Source of the DNA: Azospirillum picis
GTDB taxonomy: Bacteria > Pseudomonadota > Alphaproteobacteria > Azospirillales > Azospirillaceae
NCBI RefSeq assembly: GCF_017876115.1
Contig: NZ_JAGINO010000012.1
Coordinates: forward strand, 62,001-126,000
DNA: 64,000 nucleotides
Direction: 5' to 3'
In this document: positions 1-7,881 of the stretch, piece by piece
Layout of the letters: the number at the start of each line of letters is the position of its first letter
Numbering within the stretch: the first letter of the stretch is position 1
Position numbers and translations under genes: made by a program
Notes under the pieces: generated by a model
What the model was told of the DNA's origin: nothing
Database searches by the model: none
Seen by the model: the letters and a program-made list of their open reading frames with translations, nothing else

Positions 1-235
1 GCCCGGCGAGTGCGCCCGGCAGCTTGGACCAGGTGACCGCGACGAGCACGATGTCCTGCGCTGCGGCCTCCTCCCTCGTACCCGGCCTGATGCCGGGGCC
101 AAGATCGGCCGCGAGCGCCGCCAGCGTTTCCGGGCCGCGGCTGTTGGCGATGACGGCCGGGATGTTCCGTGCGGCAAGCGCCGTCGCGAAGGCCCGGCCG
201 ATCTGGCCGGCACCGATGATGCCGATGGTGGTCAT
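1..235 (-). CDS. NAD(P)-binding reductase, N-terminal part (truncated by window edge)
   Basis: The reading frame starts at an ATG (complement of 233-235) and runs off the left edge, so only about 78 residues are visible. They begin with a textbook dinucleotide-binding fold: a beta strand followed by GAGQIGRAFA, then NSRGPETL at the end of the second strand, where NADP-preferring enzymes often carry Ser/Arg. This resembles the NADPH-dependent F420-reductase / pyrroline-5-carboxylate-reductase-like superfamily (F420_oxidored domain), whose stand-alone bacterial members are mostly of unknown substrate. It lies 34 bp downstream of the SDR gene on the same strand and may be co-transcribed with it. 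The family is fairly clear; the substrate cannot be inferred. Confidence 0.8.
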   Translation of the reverse strand, partial: MTTIGIIGAGQIGRAFATALAARNIPAVIANSRGPETLAALAADLGPGIRPGTREEAAAQDIVLVAVTWSKLPGALAG

Positions 236-268
236 GGAACGGACTCCTGCTTGCAGAAGGGTGTCGGA

Positions 269-1024
269 TCAGGCGGTCTGGCCGCCGTCGACGGTCAGCG
301 TGGCGCCGGTGACGTAGCCGCCATCCGGACCCACCAGGAATGCGACGGCACCGGCGATGTCGTCGGGTTGGCCATATCGCCCGAGCGAGGTCAGCGCACG
401 CAGGACATCCGACCCGGCCCCGGTCTCCGGGTTCATGTCGGTGTTGATCGCACCCGGCTGGATCACGTTGACGGTGATGTTGCGGGGACCGAGATCGCGG
501 GACCAGCCGCGGGTATAGGCCGCGACCGCGGCCTTGGTCGCGATGTAGTCGGCCACGCCGGAAAAAGCGATGCGGTCGGCGCCAGTCGTCCCGATGGAGA
601 CGATCCGTCCACCGTCGGCGAGCAGCGGCGCCGCCGTGCGCACCGCCGCCGCGACGCCCTTGATGTTGATATCGATCTGCCGGTCGAACGCGGCCATGTC
701 CGCCGCGGGATCCCCGACAAGCCCGGTCACGAAGACCCCTGCCGAGTTGACCAGAATGTCCAGCCGCCCGAACGCCTCGTGAGCCTGCCTCACCAGCCCC
801 TCGACCTCGGCCGTCACCGCCTGGTCGGCGCGGATGGCGAGCGCACGGCGGCCGAGCCCCTGGATGAATGCCGCCACCGCATCGGCCTGATCCTTTGCGT
901 GCGAGTAGCTGAACGCGACGTCCGCCCCGTCCCGGGCGAGACGCTTGACGATGGCCGCGCCGATCCCACGCGAGCCACCGGTTACCAGGGCGACCTTGCC
1001 GGCCAGGGGAAGAGGACTGTTCAT
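269..1024 (-). CDS. SDR-family NAD(P)-dependent oxidoreductase
   Basis: A 251-aa classical short-chain dehydrogenase. TGGSRGIG (about residues 15-22) is the cofactor loop, NSAG (93-96) the structural motif, and Tyr160 with Lys164 form the YxxxK pair. The usual catalytic Ser position reads SIGT, so Thr146 probably takes that role. The C-terminal GGYVTGATLTVDGG is the typical SDR ending. I chose the ATG at 1024 because GGAG lies 8 bases upstream; a GTG at 1033 is the alternative. Bacterial relatives are usually called 3-oxoacyl-ACP-reductase-like or glucose-1-dehydrogenase-like, so the substrate is open. It is divergent from the LysR gene at 1133, which probably regulates it. Confidence 0.9.
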   Translation of the reverse strand: MNSPLPLAGKVALVTGGSRGIGAAIVKRLARDGADVAFSYSHAKDQADAVAAFIQGLGRRALAIRADQAVTAEVEGLVRQAHEAFGRLDILVNSAGVFVTGLVGDPAADMAAFDRQIDINIKGVAAAVRTAAPLLADGGRIVSIGTTGADRIAFSGVADYIATKAAVAAYTRGWSRDLGPRNITVNVIQPGAINTDMNPETGAGSDVLRALTSLGRYGQPDDIAGAVAFLVGPDGGYVTGATLTVDGGQTA

Positions 1025-1095
1025 CGGGGACACTCCATTGGGTTTCGACAGGAGGAGTGTCGCCGTTTCGGCTTCCGCCGATTAGCCGGTAATGG

Positions 1096-1112
1096 CTTGG
1101 TTCATTCTCAAG
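1096..1112. promoter_or_regulatory. Candidate LysR operator between SDR and lysR
   Basis: CTTG at 1096-1099 and CAAG at 1109-1112 form a dyad that contains the LysR-type T-N11-A core (T1098, A1110). It sits in the 108-bp divergent spacer, 20 bp ahead of the regulator start, where LysR proteins usually bind for autoregulation and activation of the divergent gene. The arms are short, so it remains a candidate. Confidence 0.45.
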
Positions 1113-1132
1113 CATTCGTTTAAGGTCTGAGC

Positions 1133-2092
1133 ATGGAAACGCTTGCCAACCTGGAATCCTTCGTCCGCAGCGCCGAGATGGGCAGCTTCTCCGCCGCCGC
1201 CCGTCGGCTCGCCCTGACACCGGCCGCGGTCAGCCGCAACGTCGCCATGCTGGAACGCAACATCGGCGTGCGGCTGTTCCACCGCTCCACCCGCAAGCTC
1301 ACGCTGACCGAGGCCGGCGAGCGGTTCCTGCTGTCGATCGGCGGCAATCTCGATGCCCTGCAGGCGGCGATCGCCGAGGTTGCGACGGCTGCGGAGGAAC
1401 CGGCGGGCGTGCTGAAGGTGAGCATGCCGCCGACCCTCGGCATGGCCCATATCCTGCCGCTGCTGCCCGGCTTCCTTGCACGCTATCCGCGCGTCAGGCC
1501 GGAATGGCATTTTGAGAACCGCAAGGTCGACCTGATCGCCGAAGGCTACGATGCCGCCATCGGCGGCGGCTTCGACCTCGCGCCGGGCGTGGTGGCACGC
1601 CCGCTGGCGCCCGCGCACATCATCGCGGTGGCATCGCCTTCATACATGGCCGGCCGCACCCAGCCCTCCGATCCCTCCGGCCTCGCGTCCTTCGCCGGGA
1701 TCCTCATGCGCTCGTCGGGCACCGGCCGGGTGCGCCAGTGGATGATGCGCGACGCGGCAGGCACCGAAATGCCGGTGCCGCTGCGGGAGTGCATCGTCGT
1801 CAACGACCCCGCTGCCATGCGGGAGGCGGCGCTGCTCGGGCTCGGTGTCGCCATGCTGGCCGTCCCGGACGCGCTGCCGCAGCTTGAAAGGGGCGATCTG
1901 CTGCGCCTTCTGCCGAACTGGTATGCCGATGCGGGGGCGATTTCCCTATACTATGCGAACCGCGCCCTGCTGCCCGCCAAGACCCGCGCCTTCGTGAACA
2001 CCATGATCGAGGCGTTCCGCCACGACCGTCTCGCCGAGCGCTTCGCCGGAAGCCTGGGTCAGTTGGTGAGCAGCCGCTCTGCTGACCGCTGA
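1133..2092 (+). CDS. LysR-family transcriptional regulator
   Basis: A 319-aa LysR regulator. The winged HTH occupies about residues 1-60 (FVRSAEMGSFSAAARRL, then TPAAVSRNVAMLE as the recognition helix region), and the substrate-binding domain follows from about residue 90. LFHRSTRKLTLTEAG is the usual wing. This type, with HRSTR and a C-terminal PxxxRAFVN-like segment, belongs to the large CrgA/DhcR-like group that typically controls a divergently transcribed oxidoreductase. The SDR gene at 269-1024 is its obvious target. The effector is unknown. A tail rich in Arg/Ser after the domain is unremarkable. Confidence 0.92.
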   Translation: METLANLESFVRSAEMGSFSAAARRLALTPAAVSRNVAMLERNIGVRLFHRSTRKLTLTEAGERFLLSIGGNLDALQAAIAEVATAAEEPAGVLKVSMPPTLGMAHILPLLPGFLARYPRVRPEWHFENRKVDLIAEGYDAAIGGGFDLAPGVVARPLAPAHIIAVASPSYMAGRTQPSDPSGLASFAGILMRSSGTGRVRQWMMRDAAGTEMPVPLRECIVVNDPAAMREAALLGLGVAMLAVPDALPQLERGDLLRLLPNWYADAGAISLYYANRALLPAKTRAFVNTMIEAFRHDRLAERFAGSLGQLVSSRSADR

Positions 2093-2115
2093 CGACGCAC
2101 GCCCCTCATCCAACA

Positions 2116-2139
2116 TCAATCATATTCCCTCATGATTGA
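2116..2139. promoter_or_regulatory. Perfect 8-bp inverted repeat upstream of the alcohol dehydrogenase gene
   Basis: TCAATCAT (2116-2123) and ATGATTGA (2132-2139) are perfect inverted arms around an 8-base centre. The sequence is AT-rich in an otherwise GC-rich region. It lies 24 bp after the lysR stop and about 185 bp before the next start. There is no T-run, so an operator is more likely than a terminator, but a weak terminator for lysR is possible. Confidence 0.5.
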
Positions 2140-2324
2140 AATCAAAACTATGCGTTTCTGTTGTTGATCGCAGCCAGCTATTCCTGGTGCAGGAACATCG
2201 GCGGGACCGGCAGGGTCGAGAGGGCCACCGCCCCAACGAACTCGGTGCCCCAGGAGTGCGGATGCAGAGCCGGCGCACTCCACCCACGAGGATCAGGTCG
2301 GCTGCACAGAGAAGGAGAAGCATC

Positions 2325-3338
2325 GTGAAGGCAATCGGATACCATAATCCCGGCACCATCGACCGGGAGGATGCCCTGGTCGACCTGCAGGTCGCGGCGC
2401 CGACCCCGGGGCCGCGCGACCTCGTCGTCCGCGTTCACGCCATCTCGGTCAATCCGGTGGACGTCAAGGTGCGCGCCAGCGCCCGGCCGGCGGACGGCGA
2501 GCCCAAGATCCTGGGCTGGGACGCCGCCGGCGTGGTCGAGGCGGTGGGCAGCGACGTTTCGCTGTTCAGGGTCGGCGACGAGGTGTTCTACGCCGGCGAC
2601 ATCACGCGCCCCGGCACCAACGCCGAGCTGCACGCCGTCGACGAGCGGATCGTCGGTCACAAGCCGAAGTCGCTGAACTGGGCGCAGGCGGCGGCGCTGC
2701 CGCTGACATCCATCACCGCCTGGGAGCTGCTGTTCGACCGTCTGCGCGTTCCCTACGGCCGCAAGGCGGGCACCGGATCGCTGCTGGTCATCAACGGCGC
2801 CGGCGGCGTCGGCTCCATCCTGATCCAGTTGGCGCGGCGCCTGACCGGCCTGACCGTCATCGCCACCGCCTCGCGTCCCGAGACCACGGCATGGGTGACC
2901 GAAATGGGCGCCCATCACGTGATCGACCATCACAAGCCGCTGGACGAGGAGCTGGCACGGATCGGCATTCCGGAGGTCGAATATGTCGCCGGCCTGACCG
3001 CCACCGACAGGCAGTTGCCGCACTTCCCCAAGATCGTGGCGCCCCAGGGGCACATCGCCCTGATCGACGACCCGAAGAGCTTCGACATCGTGCCGCTGAA
3101 GCGCAAGGCGATCAGCGTTTCCTGGGAACTCATGTTCACCCGGCCGATGTTCAAGACCGCCGACATGATCGAACAGCACAAGCTGCTGGAGGAGATCGCC
3201 CACCTCGTCGACGCCGGCGTCTTGAAGACCACCCTGACCGAGACCCTGTCGCCGATCAACGCCGCCAACCTGAAGGCCGTCCACACCACCGTCGAGAGCG
3301 GCCGGGCGATCGGCAAGACGGTGATCGCCGGCTTCTGA
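2325..3338 (+). CDS. Zinc-type alcohol dehydrogenase-like protein (quinone oxidoreductase family)
   Basis: A 337-aa medium-chain dehydrogenase/reductase. The GroES-like catalytic domain (about 1-130) starts MKAIGYHNPG and holds NPVDVKVR and LGWDAAGVVEAVG. The Rossmann domain contains NGAGGVGSILIQLARRLTG, the AxGGVG cofactor loop. No Cys/His zinc ligands are present, as in the YogA/TIGR02817 adh_fam_1 group, which reduces quinones or activated alkenes with NADPH. I chose the GTG start because GAAGGAGAAG lies immediately upstream; longer in-frame starts lack this. It precedes an ABM monooxygenase gene on the same strand, suggesting a quinone- or aldehyde-stress pair. Confidence 0.9.
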   Translation: MKAIGYHNPGTIDREDALVDLQVAAPTPGPRDLVVRVHAISVNPVDVKVRASARPADGEPKILGWDAAGVVEAVGSDVSLFRVGDEVFYAGDITRPGTNAELHAVDERIVGHKPKSLNWAQAAALPLTSITAWELLFDRLRVPYGRKAGTGSLLVINGAGGVGSILIQLARRLTGLTVIATASRPETTAWVTEMGAHHVIDHHKPLDEELARIGIPEVEYVAGLTATDRQLPHFPKIVAPQGHIALIDDPKSFDIVPLKRKAISVSWELMFTRPMFKTADMIEQHKLLEEIAHLVDAGVLKTTLTETLSPINAANLKAVHTTVESGRAIGKTVIAGF

Positions 3339-3494
3339 CCCGCGAACCCGGCCCCCGGCGTCGAAGCACTGGAGACGATCGTGCCCGGCGGGCGTATCCT
3401 CTCCGGCGGGTCGACGCCCTGCCGACCGGAGCCGGAGAGCCGGACCGCGCCGACAGGACCCGTTCCGCTGCAACAATCGAGAGGAAACATCACG

Positions 3495-3803
3495 ATGACC
3501 GTTCCGCCTGCCGACCAGGTCCAGCTCGTCGCCTATCTGGTCGCCAAGCCCGGACAGGAACAGGCCCTGGCCGACGCCATCACCGCCATCGTACCGGCCG
3601 TCCTGCAGGAGCCGGGCTGCCTCGCCTACAACGCCCATGTCAGCCGGGAGGCTCCCGGCACCATCGTGATGTACGAGGTCTGGCAGGACAAGGCCGCCCT
3701 CGACGCGCACGCCGCGGCGGCGAACTTCAAGGGACTGGCCGCCCAGTTCGATACGCTTCTGAACGAGCCGCTGCGGATCGACACCCTGCGTCGCATCGCC
3801 TGA
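3495..3803 (+). CDS. Antibiotic biosynthesis monooxygenase (ABM/YgiN-like) domain protein
   Basis: A 102-aa single-domain protein with the dimeric alpha/beta barrel ABM fold: VAYLVAKPGQEQALADAI at the start, EPGCLAYNAHVSREAPGTIVMYEVWQD in the middle and FKGLAAQF near the end. These small cofactor-free proteins oxidise quinols or reactive aromatic compounds or only bind them; YgiN is the quinol monooxygenase example. The start ATG has GAGGAA ten bases upstream. It follows the quinone-oxidoreductase homologue by 156 bp, so a quinone redox pair is a reasonable inference. A strong hairpin closes the unit. Confidence 0.88.
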   Translation: MTVPPADQVQLVAYLVAKPGQEQALADAITAIVPAVLQEPGCLAYNAHVSREAPGTIVMYEVWQDKAALDAHAAAANFKGLAAQFDTLLNEPLRIDTLRRIA

Positions 3804-3807
3804 CGGA

Positions 3808-3837
3808 CGGCCCCTCTGCCTTGGGGGAGAGGGGCCG
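3808..3837. terminator. Bidirectional hairpin between convergent genes
   Basis: CGGCCCCTCT (3808-3817) pairs perfectly with AGAGGGGCCG (3828-3837) across a 10-base loop. It sits just after the ABM stop and 50 bp before the end of the convergent lysR gene. There is no long U-tract on either side, but position and a 10-bp GC stem fit a shared terminator. Confidence 0.7.
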
Positions 3838-3887
3838 CCACGGCTCACAACCGGCGGCCCTGCCGCCGGACCGCCCATGTCGCCGGT

Positions 3888-4772
3888 CTATGCCGCCGGC
3901 CGATGCCACAGGACCGCATCGCGCACCGCCGCCAGGGCCGGCGACGGATCGCCCCTGCGCCAAGCCATGCCGAAGGACAGCAGGGCGGCGGCCTCCGGCA
4001 GCGGGCGGAAGGCGACCCCGGGCATCGCGAATCGCGCCAGCCAGCGCGGGACCAGGGCGATGCCGATTCCCTGCCCCACGAGCTGCAGCATCGTCAGTTT
4101 CTCCGTCACCTCCTGCACCGGTTGCGGCCGGCAGCCCCGCGCAGCGAACTGGCGCATGGTCAGGTCGTGCAGCAGGGGGCGGCTGTGCCTGGGGTAGCCG
4201 ATCAGCGGCTGCCCGGCCAGCCAGCTCCAGGACGGCAGGGAACCGGCTTCCGCCGCCAACCCCTCGGGCACCGCCGCGACGAAGGGTTCGTCGAACAGCC
4301 GGGTGCAGGCGAGACCGTCATCGGACACCGGCGGACGGAGGAAGGCGAGGTCGATGCGGTGGCGCACCAGATCGGCCTCCTGCTCGGACGAGCTGCCCTC
4401 GGTCAGGGTGATGCGAAGCTCCGGGGTTTCGGCGTGCAGCCGGGCGAGGACCGGCGGCAGCACCGCCACCAGCGCCTGGTCGATGCCGCCGATGCGCAGG
4501 CTGCCGCCGGCACCGGCCGCGGCCCGCGTCACCCGGAGCACCTGCTCCGCCTGTTCCAGCAGGCGGCGCCCCTCGGCCAGGAAGGCGATGCCGGCCGCGG
4601 TCAGGCTGACCTGCCGCGTGGTGCGGAACAGCAGGGCGCAGCCCATTTCCTCCTCCAGCAGCCGCACCTGATGCGACAGCGCCGCCTGGGCCATGGCGAG
4701 CCGTTCAGCGGCGCGGCGGAAATGCAGCTCCTCGGCGACGGCGACGAAACAGCGGACCTGACGAAGTTCCAA
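3888..4772 (-). CDS. LysR-family transcriptional regulator (BenM/CatM-like N terminus)
   Basis: With a TTG start at 4770-4772 the protein is 294 aa and begins [18 protein letters not shown], the stereotyped beginning of the LysR group that includes BenM, CatM and TfdR. An upstream ATG at 4859 would add 29 residues of untypical, Trp/Arg/Gly-rich sequence, and its mRNA start would have to lie upstream of the palindrome at 4862-4881, so I prefer the TTG. HTH is within residues 1-60 ([26 protein letters not shown]), effector domain from about 88. It is divergent from the dehalogenase-like hydrolase, its likely target. Confidence 0.88.
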   Translation of the reverse strand: MELRQVRCFVAVAEELHFRRAAERLAMAQAALSHQVRLLEEEMGCALLFRTTRQVSLTAAGIAFLAEGRRLLEQAEQVLRVTRAAAGAGGSLRIGGIDQALVAVLPPVLARLHAETPELRITLTEGSSSEQEADLVRHRIDLAFLRPPVSDDGLACTRLFDEPFVAAVPEGLAAEAGSLPSWSWLAGQPLIGYPRHSRPLLHDLTMRQFAARGCRPQPVQEVTEKLTMLQLVGQGIGIALVPRWLARFAMPGVAFRPLPEAAALLSFGMAWRRGDPSPALAAVRDAVLWHRPAA

Positions 4773-4861
4773 GCGAGACCCATCCGGTTGGGGGACTGAC
4801 AGCCGCCGCCATTCTAAGCAGGATTCTCCGGATCGGGCCACCGGCCCGGCCCATTGCACCG

Positions 4862-4881
4862 GTTCGATTGTTCAATGGAAC
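4862..4881. promoter_or_regulatory. 20-bp imperfect palindrome, candidate LysR operator
   Basis: GTTC-g-ATTG-tt-CAAT-g-GAAC is symmetric at 16 of 20 positions. It lies between the TTG start proposed for the LysR gene and the hydrolase start at 4950, the expected place for the autoregulatory/activation site of a divergent LysR pair. Confidence 0.55.
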
Positions 4882-4949
4882 GATGTCGCCCCGGTGCCGC
4901 GTTCCGGACGAGGATGGGTCGTTTCACCGGCTTGAAAGGTCCGCCCGCC

Positions 4950-5834
4950 ATGATGTTCGACGGTTTCGAGGATTTGGAGTTGCCAACCGACGGCGCGCGG
5001 ATCCGGTTGCGGCGTGGCGGCAACGGCCCGCCCCTGCTGCTGCTGCACGGCTATCCCCAGACCGGCGCCATGTGGCACAAGGTGGCGGAGCGGCTGCGCG
5101 ACCGCTTCACCCTGCTGGTGCCCGACCTGCGCGGCTATGGCCGTTCCTCCAAACCGGCCAGCGCGCCCGATCACGCCCCCTATTCCAAGCGCGCGATGGC
5201 GGCCGACATGGTCCAGGTGATGGGCGTGCTGGGCCACGAGACTTTCCTCATCGCCGCCCACGACCGCGGCGCCCGCGTCGCCCATCGCCTGATGCTCGAC
5301 CATCCGGCCCGCGCACCGGGTGCCGTGCTGCTGGACATCGCGCCAACGCGGGAGATGTATGCCGGCACGACCGACGCCTTCGCCCGCGCCTACTGGCACT
5401 GGTTCTTCCTGTGCCTGCCCGAGCCTTTTCCCGAGCGGATGATCGCCGGCGATCCGGAATTCTACTGGCGGAAGAAATGCGGGTCCGGCAGCGCCGGGCT
5501 GTCGCCCTTCACCCCCGAGGCGCTGGCCGAGTATCTTGCCGCCTGGACGCCGGAGACCATCCACGCCTCCTGCGAGGACTACCGCGCCGCCGCCGGCATC
5601 GACCTGCGCCATGACGACGAGGACGGCGGCCGCAAGGTCGAGGCGCCGTTGCGCATCCTGTGGGGCGAGTACGGCGTGATCGGCCGCTGCTTCGATCCAC
5701 TGGGCGAATGGCGCAAGCGCGCCGCCGACGTCTCCGGCCGTGCCCTGCCCGGCTGCCATTACCTGGCGGAGGAACTGCCCGACCTCGTGGCCGATGAGAT
5801 CGCGGCGTTCTTCGCCGGCGCCCGACCAGGATGA
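4950..5834 (+). CDS. Alpha/beta hydrolase, haloacetate (fluoroacetate) dehalogenase-like
   Basis: A 294-aa alpha/beta hydrolase. HDRGAR supplies the nucleophile Asp105 with Arg106 and Arg109 at the spacing used for carboxylate binding in fluoroacetate dehalogenases. Asp129 (LLDI) is the acid, His150-Trp151 in YWHW and Tyr211 are candidates for the halide pocket, and His270 is the base. These correspond, from memory, to D110, R111, R114, D134, H155, W156, Y219 and H280 of the Rhodopseudomonas enzyme. Ser-type hydrolases would show GxSxG here instead. The reaction inferred is haloacetate + water to glycolate + halide. The start is supported by GAAAGGT upstream. A divergent LysR probably controls it. 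Confidence 0.88.
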   Translation: MMFDGFEDLELPTDGARIRLRRGGNGPPLLLLHGYPQTGAMWHKVAERLRDRFTLLVPDLRGYGRSSKPASAPDHAPYSKRAMAADMVQVMGVLGHETFLIAAHDRGARVAHRLMLDHPARAPGAVLLDIAPTREMYAGTTDAFARAYWHWFFLCLPEPFPERMIAGDPEFYWRKKCGSGSAGLSPFTPEALAEYLAAWTPETIHASCEDYRAAAGIDLRHDDEDGGRKVEAPLRILWGEYGVIGRCFDPLGEWRKRAADVSGRALPGCHYLAEELPDLVADEIAAFFAGARPG

Positions 5835-5845
5835 CGGTCCGCCGG

Positions 5846-6442
5846 TCAGGCGGCCGGCACCACCCACGGCCGCGCGCCCGCGTCGGCACGGTCGAAGGCG
5901 TCGATGGCGTCCTGATGGCGCAGCGTCAGCGCCACGTCGTCCAGGCCGGCGATCAGGCACTCCTTCTTGAACGGGTCGATGGCGAAGGACAGCGGCCGTC
6001 CGTCGGGGCCGGTCAGGGTCTGCGCCGGCAGGTCGACGGTGACGGCGGCGCCCGGCGCCTCCTGAAGCTGGCGGCGCAGCGCCGCCACCGTCTCCTCCGG
6101 CAGGGTGACGGTGAGCAAGCCGTTCTTGGCGGCGTTGGCGGCGAAGATGTCGCCGAAGCTGGGGGCGACGACGCAGCGGAAGCCGCCATCCACCAGCGCA
6201 TAGACCGCCCCCTCGCGCGACGATCCGCAGCCGAAGTTGCGGTCCGTCACCAGCACCCGGGCGCCGGCATAGGCCGGATCGTCCAGCGGGAAGCCGGGCT
6301 TGCGCTCGTCGCGGAACAGGAAGTTGCCGTAGCCGGCACTGCGCGGCTTCTTCAGGAAGCGTGCGGGCAGCAACTGGTCGGTGTCGATGTTGGCGATGTC
6401 GAGCGGCACCGCCGGCGCGGTCAGCGTGACGAAGGCGTCCAT
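5846..6442 (-). CDS. leuD: LeuD-like small subunit of an aconitase-family hydro-lyase
   Basis: A 198-aa swivel-domain protein that pairs with the LeuC-like subunit encoded 2 bp upstream. IDTDQLLPARFLKK and NFGCGSSRE are canonical. The following segment reads GAVYAL, where biosynthetic LeuD usually has HAPWAL, so the substrate-contact loop is altered. No leuA or leuB is nearby; the gene closes a catabolic operon. In nicotinate-fermenting Eubacterium the LeuCD homologues DmdAB hydrate dimethylmaleate, and other members hydrate maleate or citraconate. A catabolic (de)hydratase of a small unsaturated dicarboxylate is therefore as likely as isopropylmalate isomerase. The symbol only marks homology. 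Confidence 0.88.
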   Translation of the reverse strand: MDAFVTLTAPAVPLDIANIDTDQLLPARFLKKPRSAGYGNFLFRDERKPGFPLDDPAYAGARVLVTDRNFGCGSSREGAVYALVDGGFRCVVAPSFGDIFAANAAKNGLLTVTLPEETVAALRRQLQEAPGAAVTVDLPAQTLTGPDGRPLSFAIDPFKKECLIAGLDDVALTLRHQDAIDAFDRADAGARPWVVPAA

Positions 6443-6444
6443 CT

Positions 6445-7881
6445 TCAGGAAGCTCCCAGCTTGCGGACATCCAGCGCCCGGACATCCAGCGTCCGGACAT
6501 CGGTGAGGCGCCCCGTCGCGGCGGCGGCGGCGGCCATCGCCGGGCTCATCAGGTGCGTGCGCGCGTTCGGCCCCTGGCGGCCGGGGAAGTTGCGGTTGGT
6601 GGTGGAGGCACAGCGCTCCCCCGCCGGAACGAGGTCGCCGTTGATGCCGACGCACATGGAGCAGCCGGGCTCGCCCCACTCCAGCCCGGCGTCGGTGAAG
6701 ACGCGGTCGAGCCCCTCCGCCTCCGCCTGCCGCCGGACCGGGACCGACCCCGGAACCACCAGCCCCGGCACCACGGCGCGCCGGCCGCGCAGCACCGCCG
6801 CGGCGGCGCGCAGATCCTCCAGCCGCGCGTTGGTGCAGGAACCGATGAAGACGCGGTCGATCGCCACCTCCTCCAGCTTCATCCCCGGAGCGAGACCCAT
6901 GTAGTCGAGCATCTTGCGCATCTGGCCCGCGCGGACCGGATCGGCCTCCGCCCCCGGATCGGGCACCGCCGCCGTCACCGGCACCGCCGTTTCCGGGCTG
7001 GTACCCCAGGTCACCGCCGGTGCGAGGTCGGCGGCATCCAGCCGCACCTCGTGGTCGAAGGTCGCCTCCGCATCGCTTGCCAGGGTCCGCCAATGGGCGA
7101 CGGCACGGTCGAACAGCGCCCCCTTCGGCGCATACCGCCGCCCTTCGATCCAGGCGAAGGTGGTGTCGTCGGGAGCGATCATGCCGGCCCGCGCCCCGGC
7201 CTCGATCGACATGTTGCAGACGGTCAGGCGCCCTTCCATCGAGAGGGCGCGGATGGCGCTGCCGGCATACTCGACGACATGGCCGGCGGCCCCGTCGGCG
7301 CCGATGGCGGCGATCACCGCCAGGATCAGGTCCTTGGCGGTCACATGCGGTCCCGGCGTCCCGTCCACGGTGATGCGCATGGTCTTCGGCCGGCGCTGCC
7401 ACAGGGTCTGGGTCGCCAGCACATGCGAAACCTCGGTGGCGCCGATGCCGAAGGCCAGCGCCCCGAAGGCGCCGTGGGTGGAGGTGTGGCTGTCGCCGCA
7501 GACGATGGTCAGCCCGGGCAGCGTCAGCCCCTGTTCCGGCGCCAAGACATGGACGATGCCCTGCGCCGGGTCGTGCAGGCCGAAATGGCGCAGGCCGTGG
7601 CGGCCGGCGTTCGCCTCCAGCATCGTCACCATGTTGGCGATCTCGGGATCGGCGATCGGCCTGGCCCGGCTGTGCGAGGGCACGTAATGGTCGGCGACGG
7701 CGAAGGTCAGTTCCGGCCGGCGCACCTTGCGGCCGGCATGGTCGATCATGCCGAAGGCGTGGAAGGAGCCCTCATGCAGGAAGTGCCGGTCGATGGCGAG
7801 CAGGGCCTGGCCGTCGGGACGGGTCGCGACGACATGGGCGTCCCAGACCTTCTCGAACAGGCTGCGTGGCTGTGCGGTCAT
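6445..7881 (-). CDS. leuC: LeuC-like large subunit of an aconitase-family hydro-lyase
   Basis: A 478-aa protein carrying the Fe-S domains of isopropylmalate isomerase/dimethylmaleate hydratase. [20 protein letters not shown] and ATQTLWQ are near canonical. The three cluster-ligand cysteines are in GSCTNAR and CSMC, and [11 protein letters not shown] and SPAMAAAAA complete the family pattern. The C terminus ends in a short repeat, [15 protein letters not shown], encoded by 15-bp tandem DNA repeats. Start ATG overlaps the stop of the FAD gene (ATGA). It acts with the downstream LeuD-like subunit. Operon context argues for a catabolic dicarboxylate hydratase; leucine synthesis is the alternative. 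Confidence 0.9.
   Translation of the reverse strand: MTAQPRSLFEKVWDAHVVATRPDGQALLAIDRHFLHEGSFHAFGMIDHAGRKVRRPELTFAVADHYVPSHSRARPIADPEIANMVTMLEANAGRHGLRHFGLHDPAQGIVHVLAPEQGLTLPGLTIVCGDSHTSTHGAFGALAFGIGATEVSHVLATQTLWQRRPKTMRITVDGTPGPHVTAKDLILAVIAAIGADGAAGHVVEYAGSAIRALSMEGRLTVCNMSIEAGARAGMIAPDDTTFAWIEGRRYAPKGALFDRAVAHWRTLASDAEATFDHEVRLDAADLAPAVTWGTSPETAVPVTAAVPDPGAEADPVRAGQMRKMLDYMGLAPGMKLEEVAIDRVFIGSCTNARLEDLRAAAAVLRGRRAVVPGLVVPGSVPVRRQAEAEGLDRVFTDAGLEWGEPGCSMCVGINGDLVPAGERCASTTNRNFPGRQGPNARTHLMSPAMAAAAAATGRLTDVRTLDVRALDVRKLGAS
6464..6508 (-). repeat. 15-bp tandem repeat encoding the leuC C terminus
   Basis: Three consecutive 15-bp units on the plus strand start CGGACATC at 6464, 6479 and 6494. 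The first two differ only at their penultimate base, and the third diverges after eight bases. Read on the minus strand they encode DVRxL pentapeptides at the end of the LeuC-like protein, probably a recent slippage expansion that left the frame intact. Confidence 0.85.

Noticed and set aside
4773-4859. Upstream ATG at 4859 as the start of the LysR gene
   Set aside because: The added 29 residues are untypical, while the TTG at 4772 gives the stereotyped [18 protein letters not shown] start; the ATG is also only 2 bp from the operator-like palindrome.
5846-7881. leuCD as a leucine biosynthesis locus
   Set aside because: They end a catabolic operon with importer, HyuAB and lyase, without leuA or leuB, and the LeuD active loop is altered. 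I keep isopropylmalate isomerase only as an alternative.
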